DNA of 9,874 bases from Oscillospiraceae bacterium (GTDB lineage: Bacteria > Bacillota > Clostridia > Oscillospirales > Ruminococcaceae), in the NCBI GenBank assembly GCA_022511485.1, contig JAFLUJ010000360.1, positions 1-9,874 of the forward strand, read 5' to 3'. This document shows, one piece after another, positions 1-7,083 of this stretch. A program made the translations under genes and the position numbers. Each line of letters begins with the position of its first letter. Positions within the stretch are counted from its first letter, which is position 1. Below the pieces are notes generated by a model. The model ran no database searches. It was not told the origin of the DNA and saw only the letters and a list, made by a program, of their open reading frames with translations.

Positions 1-1
1 A

Positions 2-514
2 TACAATGAAAATCCCACAAAGCAGGATTCATGGGATGTTGTAAAGAGCTGGACGATCAGAGATGCATCTACAGGAACTATTGTAACAAGATATATGCTT
101 GTTCCTTCCTATAACTATGATGAAGACAAGATCAACCAGATCATTGACGAGGATAAGGGCTCAAACAATACTTACAAGCAGTATACGCCATATGATTCAG
201 TACCTAATATAAGTTCAGATGAGATGGTCATATTCTATAGCAAAAAAGGCGTAACAATGTGCATGGTAGTACCTGCTAACAGTACCATGAGTGAGATCAT
301 AAAGGCTAATGATGCTATTAAGGCTGATACAGGCGTTTATGAATATAATGTAATGTATTCATCAAAGCCTACTGAAGTTGGCGAAAATGAGGATTATATA
401 AGCGGATATATTGATAATATGTATGTATATGTACTGTACAATAAGAGTGCATATAAGAATGCTGCTGATGCATTCAACGCTTCAAACTCAAGACGCGCTG
501 ACGGAGTAAAATAA
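2..514 (+). CDS. C-terminal part of an unrecognised protein
   Basis: The frame is open from base 2, so the gene begins upstream of the window and the ATG at 95 is probably internal. About 170 residues are visible, ending in a TAA stop at 512-514. The visible part is rich in Tyr, Asn, Asp and Ser and has no hydrophobic membrane segment. The last 30 or so residues look helical and end in a basic tail (SNSRRADGVK). I recognise no family motif. The composition would suit a secreted or surface-exposed domain, but that is only an impression. A strong terminator begins 18 bases after the stop, so this is the last gene of its transcript. Confidence is high that it is coding; its function is unknown. 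Confidence 0.75.
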   Translation, partial: YNENPTKQDSWDVVKSWTIRDASTGTIVTRYMLVPSYNYDEDKINQIIDEDKGSNNTYKQYTPYDSVPNISSDEMVIFYSKKGVTMCMVVPANSTMSEIIKANDAIKADTGVYEYNVMYSSKPTEVGENEDYISGYIDNMYVYVLYNKSAYKNAADAFNASNSRRADGVK

Positions 515-532
515 TCAATTTGTTTTCTTGGT

Positions 533-570
533 AAAGGATTCCCTGATAAACTATCGGGGGATCCTTTTTT
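533..570 (+). terminator. Intrinsic terminator after the first gene
   Basis: A 16-bp stem is formed by 533-548 and 552-567, including two G-U pairs, around a three-base AAC loop. The 3' arm runs into six T residues (565-570). It lies 18 bases after the stop codon of the upstream gene and separates that gene from the sigma factor operon. Confidence 0.9.
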
Positions 571-672
571 AAATCATAAGATGACATATCTGACGCAGAC
601 AGAGGGAATTTCTGACAGTTATCTTTGCCTACCGACATTGTAGGGATTAGTATTAAAAAAATTTTTATGATG

Positions 673-702
673 TGCAAAAAAATACCCTTTTCATTCGTTT
701 TA
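673..702 (+). promoter_or_regulatory. Candidate ECF-type promoter with overlapping inverted repeat
   Basis: TGCAAA (673-678) and CGTTTTA (696-702) are separated by 17 bases. This resembles the TGnAAC / CGTC pattern of promoters read by ECF sigma factors and lies just upstream of an ECF sigma gene, which suggests autoregulation. The -10-like element is also the left arm of an inverted repeat: 694-700 (TTCGTTT) pairs with 709-715 (AGACGAG) around an 8-base loop. The -35 match is imperfect (AAA where AAC is usual), so this is inference from position and pattern. Confidence 0.4.
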
Positions 703-718
703 TTAGTGAGACGAGCCG

Positions 719-726
719 AAAGGAAG
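719..726 (+). promoter_or_regulatory. Ribosome binding site fixing the sigma factor start
   Basis: AAAGGAAG lies 9 bases before the ATG at 736. The open frame extends upstream to a TTG at 625, but that start would put the promoter-like region inside the gene and add residues with no resemblance to a sigma factor. Confidence 0.75.
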
Positions 727-735
727 TTCATTGCA

Positions 736-1212
736 ATGACTCAAAAGGAAAAAATTCTTCTGGAACAGGACTTTGAAGCCTACTCCAACACCGTTCTGAG
801 GATAGCTGTTCAGAACACCAAAAATTATCACGACGCTGAGGACATTGTCCAGGAGGTGTTTATTCGCCTCGCGAAAAACATAAACACTTTTCGTGACGAA
901 AGTCACAAAAAAGCGTGGATAATCCGGGTGACTATTAATATTTGCCGGGACATGAACCGCTTTACGGCGTTCCGAAAATTTCAGCCGCTGGAGGAGTATC
1001 CTTATATCTCCATTGACGGAGGAATGGAACGCTGTGAGCTGCTGGAGCTGATAAGAAAGCTTCCCGAAGCAAAGCGAAATGCAGTTTATTTGTTTTACTA
1101 TGAGGGAATGACTATTGAAGAAATTGCAGAAGCTACGGGAAAAAGTCCTGGTACGGTAGGTTCTGATCTGCACCGTGCCCGCAGGATGCTTCGTTTAGAG
1201 CTTGAAGATTGA
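736..1212 (+). CDS. ECF-type RNA polymerase sigma factor
   Basis: A 158-residue protein of typical ECF sigma length. Region 2 covers roughly residues 15-75. It contains DAEDIVQEVFIRL (33-45), the helix that normally binds core RNA polymerase, and AWIIRVTINICRD (60-72), the part that normally reads the -10 element. Region 4 covers roughly residues 105-155. It contains LPEAKRNAVYLFYYEGMT and a helix-turn-helix (IEEIAEATGKSPGTVGSDLHRARRML) that would read the -35 element. The start is set by AAAGGAAG nine bases before the ATG. The stop lies 12 bases before the next gene, whose ribosome binding site (GAGAGG) begins within the TGA. The adjacent single-pass membrane protein is its probable anti-sigma partner. 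The ECF subgroup cannot be assigned by eye. Confidence 0.95.
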   Translation: MTQKEKILLEQDFEAYSNTVLRIAVQNTKNYHDAEDIVQEVFIRLAKNINTFRDESHKKAWIIRVTINICRDMNRFTAFRKFQPLEEYPYISIDGGMERCELLELIRKLPEAKRNAVYLFYYEGMTIEEIAEATGKSPGTVGSDLHRARRMLRLELED

Positions 1213-1224
1213 GAGGTATTATCT

Positions 1225-2259
1225 ATGAAGATCAATGATATTAAAAAAGCTTTTGACAGCGTTTCGGCAAACGGTGAGCTGAAAGAAAAGGTGTTCTCAC
1301 GGCTTGAAGCCGAAACGGAGGATGTTCCTAATACGGAAACGTCTTATATAGAACTGAAAAAGGGAGGCGGTTCATGGATCACAGTAACGACCCTATGCAC
1401 TGCTGTCGCTATGATAGCAATAATGTTTGTTCTCAGCAATATGATATTTAATGTTGATGATATTGTATTGACGCCTGCAGAGGTTACGGAAACAACATCT
1501 GCGGTGGCTGAAATTCCAGAAAACACTGCCCTTGTAACACTCAGACTTGTGGACGAAAACGGTGTTCCGATCAAAAATATGCGCATAGATTATCTGCCCG
1601 TAATTGTTACAATGCAGGAGAACACGGCGTGGGAAGGATGGTCAGATACATCATATACATTTGATGCCGAAAATTTTGACAAGGGAGGAACCATACCAAT
1701 AACCTATGGCAGAGACAAGGAGCTGCTGATACCATATGGAGATTACTGCTTTGTCATATCGGACGCAATGCCAAACGCTGAATATAATATGTTTGTTATT
1801 GAGCAGGTGGGCATTATGAGTTTTATGGACGGAAGCGGAACAGCCACTCAGTATATTTCTGTTGACGAAAATACAGAAGAAATAGTCCTTACTGCCTGGA
1901 AAGAAGCTGGCTCATATGGACGCAGCTATCCCAAGCTTGGAGTTATCCTTCAGGATGCAAACGGCGATCCCCTGCCTGGCTATACGGTAATTTTAAAACC
2001 GACGGATGGCATAATGATGGAGGGATATTCAGACAAATACGGCGGATATGTGCTTACCGTCACCGATGAAAATGGAGAAGCTTTCTGGCGTAATATTCAT
2101 ACCAGCGGAGAATTCGAGGTAATAGCCTACAAGGAGGAGCTTCATCCTGCTGATGAGCCAGTACTTGAACCCTTTGTTTTTGACGGCGGCAATATATTCA
2201 GCTACGTTTACAATGACAAAGTACTCATTGACGAAAAGGTATTTAAAATGGCAGAATAA
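1225..2259 (+). CDS. Single-pass membrane protein, putative anti-sigma factor with Cna-B/SpaA-like outer domains
   Basis: A 344-residue protein. Residues 1-48 are charged and predicted cytoplasmic; the opening MKINDIKKAFDSVSANGELK is followed by a helical stretch, the layout of a short sigma-binding tail. One membrane helix spans about 51-75 (starting WITVTTLCTAVAMIA). A Thr/Ser/Glu-rich linker follows to about 100, then a predicted outer region. That region holds two segments of the same kind, starting near 102 (VTLRLVDENGVPIKN) and 237 (KLGVILQDANGDPLPG). The pattern, a strand then D-NG-P-P/I and another strand, is typical of Cna-B, SpaA or carboxypeptidase-regulatory-like beta-sandwiches. 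Its position directly after an ECF sigma gene supports an anti-sigma role. No classical zinc-binding HxxxCxxC motif is present, so the role is inferred from context and topology. The start has GAGAGG eight bases upstream. Confidence 0.75.
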   Translation: MKINDIKKAFDSVSANGELKEKVFSRLEAETEDVPNTETSYIELKKGGGSWITVTTLCTAVAMIAIMFVLSNMIFNVDDIVLTPAEVTETTSAVAEIPENTALVTLRLVDENGVPIKNMRIDYLPVIVTMQENTAWEGWSDTSYTFDAENFDKGGTIPITYGRDKELLIPYGDYCFVISDAMPNAEYNMFVIEQVGIMSFMDGSGTATQYISVDENTEEIVLTAWKEAGSYGRSYPKLGVILQDANGDPLPGYTVILKPTDGIMMEGYSDKYGGYVLTVTDENGEAFWRNIHTSGEFEVIAYKEELHPADEPVLEPFVFDGGNIFSYVYNDKVLIDEKVFKMAE

Positions 2260-2294
2260 ATCCAAAAAATTACAACTAAAAAGGAGATAATAAT

Positions 2295-3602
2295 ATGAAA
2301 AGGTCTGTTAAAGCAATTGCAGCGGCTGCTGCCGCTCTTACAATGGCGCTCTCATGTGTATCCGCAGCCTATGCGGTCAGTGACGCTCCCGCTGTTCAGT
2401 CGGATAATGAAAGCGTAACAAAATATGAATTTACCGAGAGAAAGACCGTTGAAGTTCCTTACAATGGCAACGTTATGTTTGCGGATAACGATGGTACGGT
2501 TTATTACATGGGCAGCGTATCAAAAGACCGTGCAAAAATATTTACACTGGACGAAAACGGAAAGATCAGATATTCTTATAATTGCGACAGCTATGTAAAT
2601 GATAAGGGAGAAAAAATCTCTCCATTGATGAATCCGACACTTAAACAATGCGGCGATTATCTTTACCTTATCTATTCTGAATATTCCGGGTTAGTATATA
2701 TGTCAGTAAAAGAAAATGTGATAGTCAAGCTTGATAAGAAGCTTAATGAGATCGAAAAGTACAGATACGAAAAAGGCAACAGCATTGACACAAATGGCGA
2801 AAAGGTTGTTTATCTCAAAGGATATTCAAAAATATATATCTGCGACATGGATGGCAAAAACAAAAAGCTGCTGTATTCTGTAAAAAACAATGCGAAGCCT
2901 CATGAGCAGCCTCTTAACAGTATTGCTATCGCAGGAAATTATGTTGGTTTTCAGAAAAGGACGGGCTATGCAAACGAGTCTGACCGTAAGGAATACTGCG
3001 GAATCATTGATATCCAAACCGGCGGGATAACTCTCCATGAGCAAAGAAGTGTTAAGCAGGTATTCAGCAGCAATGGGAATCTTATCTGGTACGGTGATTA
3101 TGGATACTATCCGGAAAATGATGATTCAAATATTTCTTCCGATGTTATTTCCGGGGGCGCTGCTGCTGTTGACAGTTATTTGAGTAAGCGTTATAAATAT
3201 TATAGTAACAGTGAGATCTATGTTTTTGACTGTGAAAGCTATTCTGTGGTAAAGACACCTAACGCTAAAGAAGCGGGTCAGGATTCGATCATAGACAATA
3301 AGGGAAATCTCATTACAACAAGTTATGATGGAAAGGGAAATGTTATCTACAGAATTTACCGTGACGGCAGGCTGCTGGGAGAGCATACAGTCAGCTATAA
3401 GGGCTACTGCAAAGCTGTCGCAAACGATGGTGTGCTGACCATATGCTATGATGGATATACCCCTACTGCTGATGACTGGATAGGCTGGAATGATAGTACT
3501 CCACAGGAGGAAGTGGAGGCTATGCTGGCAGAACAGGCTGAAAGATCAGCAAAGCTAAAGGAAATGTATCCCATGAAGTCTGTGACATTTTCATATAAAT
3601 AA
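2295..3602 (+). CDS. Secreted beta-propeller-like protein
   Basis: A 435-residue protein with a classic signal peptide: basic MKRSVK, an Ala/Leu-rich core, and a likely type I cleavage after AYA at residue 27. Cys20 sits in ALSC, which is a poor lipobox, so lipoprotein processing is less likely. The mature part repeats short segments of two strands joined by a D/N-G turn: IFTLDENGKI, VIVKLDKKLNEI, KIYICDMDGKNKKLL, CGIIDIQTGGITL, EIYVFDCESYSVV, and VIYRIYRDGRLL. About six or seven can be counted, as in a beta-propeller of the DUF5050 or LRP1-like type. No catalytic residues are evident. AAGGAG lies 8 bases before the ATG, and the gene is 35 bases after the membrane protein, so it belongs to the ECF operon. 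It may be a target or a sensing partner of that system; neither can be decided here. Confidence 0.75.
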   Translation: MKRSVKAIAAAAAALTMALSCVSAAYAVSDAPAVQSDNESVTKYEFTERKTVEVPYNGNVMFADNDGTVYYMGSVSKDRAKIFTLDENGKIRYSYNCDSYVNDKGEKISPLMNPTLKQCGDYLYLIYSEYSGLVYMSVKENVIVKLDKKLNEIEKYRYEKGNSIDTNGEKVVYLKGYSKIYICDMDGKNKKLLYSVKNNAKPHEQPLNSIAIAGNYVGFQKRTGYANESDRKEYCGIIDIQTGGITLHEQRSVKQVFSSNGNLIWYGDYGYYPENDDSNISSDVISGGAAAVDSYLSKRYKYYSNSEIYVFDCESYSVVKTPNAKEAGQDSIIDNKGNLITTSYDGKGNVIYRIYRDGRLLGEHTVSYKGYCKAVANDGVLTICYDGYTPTADDWIGWNDSTPQEEVEAMLAEQAERSAKLKEMYPMKSVTFSYK

Positions 3603-3606
3603 TATA

Positions 3607-3649
3607 AAACGGCTGCTGCACCTGTTAAGCTTTGGTGCAGCAGCCGTTT
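3607..3649. terminator. Bidirectional terminator between convergent operons
   Basis: A perfect 16-bp stem is formed by 3607-3622 and 3634-3649 around an 11-base loop (3623-3633). It starts four bases after the stop of the secreted protein gene. Read on the + strand the 3' arm ends GTTT with only a weak T run after it. Read on the - strand it ends GTTT and continues TTATATTATT, a better U-rich tail. It therefore probably also ends the ligase operon arriving from the right. The 100 bases between it and the ligase stop codon hold no gene I can see. Confidence 0.85.
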
Positions 3650-3749
3650 GTATGATCTGCTGTTTTTGTCTTTTAATGATTTTTCCGCAAATCTCTGTAT
3701 CGTTATCAGTTTAAAGACGTCCTATCGACAGAGTATTATTTTTGCTTTG

Positions 3750-5315
3750 TCAGGATATGCGAACCTGTTCGCCCTTTTCGGACTGCTGTCTCTTGATCTT
3801 CTTGGAGGTTGTCTTTTCAAACTCCTTATCCCTTATGCGAAGTCCCCGGATAGTTTTTGCGGAGGTAAGCTCGGTGTTGATCTTCTTTATCGCTTCGTTA
3901 AGAGCGGCTATGATTTCATCCCTGCTCATTTTTGCAGATAACTCCGGATTTGGGAATATCTCTGCTACGATAACGCCGTCCTCGGCATATACAAGAACTT
4001 CTCCTGCAATGTCAACGGAGGTAAATTTATTTTCTATCTCCTCGGGAGAAACATTTTCGCCGTTGCTTAATATGATAAGATTTTTCTTTCTTCCGGTGAT
4101 GAAGATCCTGCCGTCCTCAACATAGCCAAGGTCTCCTGTGCAGAGCCAGCCGTCCTCCGTGAGGGCTGCTGCTGTCTCCTCCGGGTCTTTATAATATCCC
4201 TTCATAACGGAGGGGCTTTTTGCCCGGATCTCGCCGTCCACGATCTTTACCTCGCAGCCGTTTACGATCTTGCCAACGTCCCCTTTGAGGCTTACTTCCT
4301 CGGTGAAGTTTGCCGTTGAAATACGGGGAGAGCACTCGGTCATGCCATATCCCTGAGCAATGGGGATACCAAGCTCCATATATCCCTTTACGATACTTGG
4401 ATCGAGATATGCGCCTCCGCTGTAGATACCCTTTAATCTTCCTCCGAAAACTCCCTTTGCTATTGCAGCCGGAGGAAGCTCCGGATGAGCTTTTATTCCT
4501 GCCTGTATCTGCTTGTACATGGTCTGGGCGATCATTGGAACAAGAAGCATGATAGTAGGCTGGAACAATTTAAGATTCTGGGGAATACGCAGCATTGAAT
4601 CATTTACGCACAGGGTCGTTCCGTATCTGATGGAAAGCAGCACGTCACAGGTAAAGCAATAGATATGATGTATGGGAAGTACAGTCAGCAGAACGTCCTC
4701 GGGAGAGCTTTCGTTATCCTGACACATAGCGTTGTCTATCAGGTTGCTGTGGGCAAGCATAACTCCCTTTGCCTTTCCTGTTGTACCGGAGGTGTATACT
4801 ATAGATGCCAGAGAATCCGGCTGGATGGGGGGAAGCTCCGCAGGCTCATACTCTGCCGTCAATGAGGGGATAGAAGCGCCGCCGTTCTCTGTTTCCTGCA
4901 AACAGATATAGGTTTTTACAGCAGGACAGTTTGTCTTTATAGCAGGAAGCATGGGATCGAAACGGGAGTCATAATAAAATACGGTGGTATCCGAACGGTT
5001 CAGCAGGTCGCAGATGTCTGCGGGAGCAAGCTGAGCGTCAAGGGGGACGATAACGTTTCCGCCCAGGACTGTTCCGAAGTATCCTACCAGATAGGCATAG
5101 CTTGTAGGACCTATTACAGCAGCATGGATCTTTTCTCCGCCGGAACGGGCTTTCAGAAACGCTGCAATACGGCGGCAGTTATCATAAAACTGATTGAAGG
5201 ACTTGCTGACGATCTCATTAGGACCGGCTTTTTCACGGACAAAGTCCTTGTCTCCATATTCCTCTGCTGCAAGTCTTACTAAGTCCTGCAAGGTTTTTAC
5301 TGCACTTTTTTCCAT
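3750..5315 (-). CDS. AMP-dependent acyl ligase (adenylate-forming enzyme)
   Basis: A 521-residue class I adenylate-forming enzyme. It should couple ATP to a carboxylic acid to give an acyl-AMP, then transfer the acyl group to a thiol (CoA or a carrier protein). The phosphate-binding loop YTSGTTGKAKG is at 174-184, GYGMTE at 322-327, TGDLG at 393-397 and GRKKN at 408-412. The C-terminal catalytic lysine is K506 in KTTSKKIKR (501-509). The glycine usually just before that lysine is Lys here, and the usual proline at the start of the motif is Glu. The overall look is closest to long-chain acyl-CoA synthetases. It starts 26 bases after a carrier protein gene, with AGGAGGG nine bases before the ATG. 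The carrier is therefore its likely acceptor, making it an acyl-ACP ligase or a free-standing NRPS-like A domain. The substrate cannot be read from sequence; a fatty acid is my best guess. Confidence 0.9.
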   Translation of the reverse strand: MEKSAVKTLQDLVRLAAEEYGDKDFVREKAGPNEIVSKSFNQFYDNCRRIAAFLKARSGGEKIHAAVIGPTSYAYLVGYFGTVLGGNVIVPLDAQLAPADICDLLNRSDTTVFYYDSRFDPMLPAIKTNCPAVKTYICLQETENGGASIPSLTAEYEPAELPPIQPDSLASIVYTSGTTGKAKGVMLAHSNLIDNAMCQDNESSPEDVLLTVLPIHHIYCFTCDVLLSIRYGTTLCVNDSMLRIPQNLKLFQPTIMLLVPMIAQTMYKQIQAGIKAHPELPPAAIAKGVFGGRLKGIYSGGAYLDPSIVKGYMELGIPIAQGYGMTECSPRISTANFTEEVSLKGDVGKIVNGCEVKIVDGEIRAKSPSVMKGYYKDPEETAAALTEDGWLCTGDLGYVEDGRIFITGRKKNLIILSNGENVSPEEIENKFTSVDIAGEVLVYAEDGVIVAEIFPNPELSAKMSRDEIIAALNEAIKKINTELTSAKTIRGLRIRDKEFEKTTSKKIKRQQSEKGEQVRIS

Positions 5316-5341
5316 AATTATTGACCCTCCTATATTTTATT

Positions 5342-5569
5342 TTACTTTTTCAGCTTTTCAAGATAGTCCACTGCTTCCTGTACAGTGGTAAGCTTAAGCA
5401 CATCCTCCTCGTTTACGGTCACGTTCAGAGTGGATTCAAGCTCGCCGAGAAGGCTCATAAAATCGTAGGAATTGAATCCTAAGTCCTCGATAAACTTTGA
5501 TTCGGGAGTGATACTCTCCGGGTCAACATCAACATAATTACAGATAAGCTCTTTTAACTGATCGAACAT
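5342..5569 (-). CDS. Acyl/peptidyl carrier protein
   Basis: A 75-residue free-standing carrier protein, the normal length for the family. Predicted helix 1 is residues 1-14 (MFDQLKELICNYVD). The phosphopantetheine site is DLGFNSYDF (29-37), with the attachment serine at S34; the usual DSL is NSY here. Helix 3 and the acidic C-terminal part (TTVQEAVDYLEKLKK) follow. The frame is open up to a TTG at 5584, but that TTG lies in the ribosome binding site, so the ATG at 5569 is chosen. It sits between a condensation-domain gene and an acyl ligase gene, so it probably carries the activated acyl group between those two enzymes rather than serving general fatty acid synthesis. A phosphopantetheinyl transferase would have to act from elsewhere in the genome; none is in the window. 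Confidence 0.93.
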   Translation of the reverse strand: MFDQLKELICNYVDVDPESITPESKFIEDLGFNSYDFMSLLGELESTLNVTVNEEDVLKLTTVQEAVDYLEKLKK

Positions 5570-5577
5570 TTTAATTA

Positions 5578-5582
5578 CCTCC
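5578..5582 (-). promoter_or_regulatory. Ribosome binding site fixing the carrier protein start
   Basis: GGAGG on the - strand lies 8 bases before the ATG at 5569. The alternative TTG start at 5584 directly abuts this site, which rules it out as the main start. Confidence 0.85.
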
Positions 5583-5589
5583 AAATTTA

Positions 5590-5606
5590 TCAGGGAGATA
5601 CCCTGA
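5590..5606 (-). repeat. Small inverted repeat before the carrier protein gene
   Basis: TCAGGG (5590-5595) and CCCTGA (5601-5606) form a perfect 6-bp stem with a 5-base loop, ending eight bases from the carrier protein ribosome binding site. There is no T run, so it is not a terminator. It could affect translation or the stability of the downstream message. Confidence 0.5.
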
Positions 5607-5622
5607 GATTTAATATTATTTT

Positions 5623-5643
5623 AATTATACAAATAGTATAATT
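5623..5643 (-). repeat. AT-rich inverted repeat just after the condensation gene
   Basis: AATTATAC (5623-5630) and GTATAATT (5636-5643) are perfect 8-base arms around a 5-base spacer, starting six bases after the stop codon of the condensation-domain gene. On the - strand it is followed by A residues rather than T residues, so it is not an intrinsic terminator. It may be an RNA hairpin protecting or processing the message, or a protein-binding palindrome. Confidence 0.5.
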
Positions 5644-5649
5644 TGAGAT

Positions 5650-7059
5650 TTATATCATTTCGAGTATTTCACCTACTGTGCGATCCTTGTCCTCTATTCC
5701 TCTGAACAGAACGCGGCAGAGATAGTAATAGAGATACTCCATTTCGGACTGGGTGACAACGTCGCTCCGATATTCAAAATTAAAGTTAAGACCGCCGTCG
5801 GTAGTTCTGTGCATTACTGTAAGATACAAGGGCTGAGCGGCAACTCCGTTTGAATACCACTGGCTCTTGTAGGAAATGTCCGGAAGGTTGGATTCCTTTT
5901 GTCTGACAGTAAGAGGCTGATAAGTAAGACTTATGCTTTCGTAGCTTGCTCCCGGAGTGAGCTTCCAGTACTTGCCCCGCTCAATTGTATATTCAATGGG
6001 GTCGTAATTTGCATGACGGAATATTTTGTTCTGCTCGCCCTGTATGATATTCAGAGCTTCCATAAATGTAGTTTCCGGCTCGATTATGGTACGCATGGGG
6101 AAGAAGTGTATCCTTGTTCCTCCGGAGCGTTTTTCAAGGAGCGTTCCCCGACGGGCAACGCAGCTTTTTACGGATACGTCCTTTTCGTCATTGTTGAACT
6201 TGGAAAGTACGGTTCTCAGACCCATAAGAAGCAGGCTTGCCATCGGGATATGATTATCAAGGCAGAACTGCATAAGCCTTTCGGAAGGTTCTTTTTCCAG
6301 CTCAAAGACGGAAATATCAGCGCTGGGGTCTTTTGAAACTACCATGCAGCTTCTGAGGTCAGAATTTCCCGTTTCACGTCTGGCAGTGAGAAGTCTGCCC
6401 ATTCCTGTGAAGTCGGTATACATAGGCTCGTCCTTAGCGATCTCGCCCATCCAGAACTCTTTGTCCTTCTGTCTTGCGGGAGAGTTTGCCTCATATTCCA
6501 GATCCTTTTCCACTGCTTTCAGGTAGGGCATGGGATCTGTTTTCGGCATGGGAGTGCCGTATTTTTTTGCGCAGTACAGCTCCAGAACGTAGCTGTCGAA
6601 TCCGATAATGGAACTGGAGTCCATTGTCATATGATCTACCTTGAGGTAAATTCCGTTGAATCCGTCCGGCAGCTTTATCATTACCACCTGATTCATGGGG
6701 GAGTTGTAACGCTCGAAAGGGACTGCCGTCCATTTCTTCATTTCGTTATGGGCGTCCTCCTCTTTCCATGAAGAGAAGTCCTTAAAGCCTATCTCTCTTT
6801 CCTCAAAGGGTACAATATACTGATAGACGGTGTCGTCCTCGTCCTTTATAAAGCGGAGGCGCATTGAATCAAATTTCCTGTAGGTCTCATAGATGGCTTC
6901 CTTAAGGAGGTTAAAGTCCACGTCCTGCTGCACGTAAAAGCCTGTACCTATACACAGCACCTGGTGAGGAGCGTATTTTATAGTGTAGTTATGAAGTCTC
7001 TGGGCTGCTGTCAGGGGATATGCCTTTACAGACGCTCCGTTGATAATAAATTCCTTCAT
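5650..7059 (-). CDS. Free-standing condensation-domain protein (NRPS C-domain fold)
   Basis: A 469-residue protein the size of one NRPS condensation domain, with motifs in the right order. Near the N-terminus is a C1-like YPLTAAQRLH (14-23), then a C2-like YRKFDSMRLRF (60-70). The catalytic C3 motif is DHMTMDS (142-148), a variant of HHxxxDG that keeps the second, catalytic His (H143) and the structural Asp (D147). It has Asp for the first His and Ser for the Gly. RIHFFPMRT (326-334) lies where the C5 motif is expected. The fold also includes carnitine acetyltransferase-like, PapA-type and wax ester synthase acyltransferases, so transfer to an alcohol is possible as well as to an amine. Its place beside a carrier protein and an acyl ligase suggests it transfers the carrier-bound acyl group to a small acceptor. 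AAAGGA lies 10 bases before the ATG. The gene starts 24 bases after the hydrolase gene, so it is in the same operon. Confidence 0.85.
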   Translation of the reverse strand: MKEFIINGASVKAYPLTAAQRLHNYTIKYAPHQVLCIGTGFYVQQDVDFNLLKEAIYETYRKFDSMRLRFIKDEDDTVYQYIVPFEEREIGFKDFSSWKEEDAHNEMKKWTAVPFERYNSPMNQVVMIKLPDGFNGIYLKVDHMTMDSSSIIGFDSYVLELYCAKKYGTPMPKTDPMPYLKAVEKDLEYEANSPARQKDKEFWMGEIAKDEPMYTDFTGMGRLLTARRETGNSDLRSCMVVSKDPSADISVFELEKEPSERLMQFCLDNHIPMASLLLMGLRTVLSKFNNDEKDVSVKSCVARRGTLLEKRSGGTRIHFFPMRTIIEPETTFMEALNIIQGEQNKIFRHANYDPIEYTIERGKYWKLTPGASYESISLTYQPLTVRQKESNLPDISYKSQWYSNGVAAQPLYLTVMHRTTDGGLNFNFEYRSDVVTQSEMEYLYYYLCRVLFRGIEDKDRTVGEILEMI

Positions 7060-7083
7060 ATTTATATGATCCTTTCCGAGAGT

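Noticed and set aside
628..644. CCTAC / GTAGG inverted repeat upstream of the sigma gene
   Set aside because: Only five base pairs with a 7-base loop, within what is expected by chance.
474..731. Open frame of 85 codons on the - strand
   Set aside because: It runs across the terminator at 533-570 and into the sigma gene start. It has no family resemblance and is best explained as a chance frame.
625..735. Longer N-terminus for the sigma factor, starting at TTG 625
   Set aside because: The extra residues look unlike a sigma factor, the region carries promoter-like elements, and a proper ribosome binding site precedes the ATG at 736.
5570..5584. TTG start for the carrier protein at 5584
   Set aside because: The TTG directly abuts the GGAGG ribosome binding site, and the ATG 15 bases later has ideal spacing and gives the normal family length.
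5899..6336. Open frame of 145 codons opposite the condensation gene
   Set aside because: It lies wholly inside a gene with recognisable motifs on the other strand and has no recognisable content of its own.
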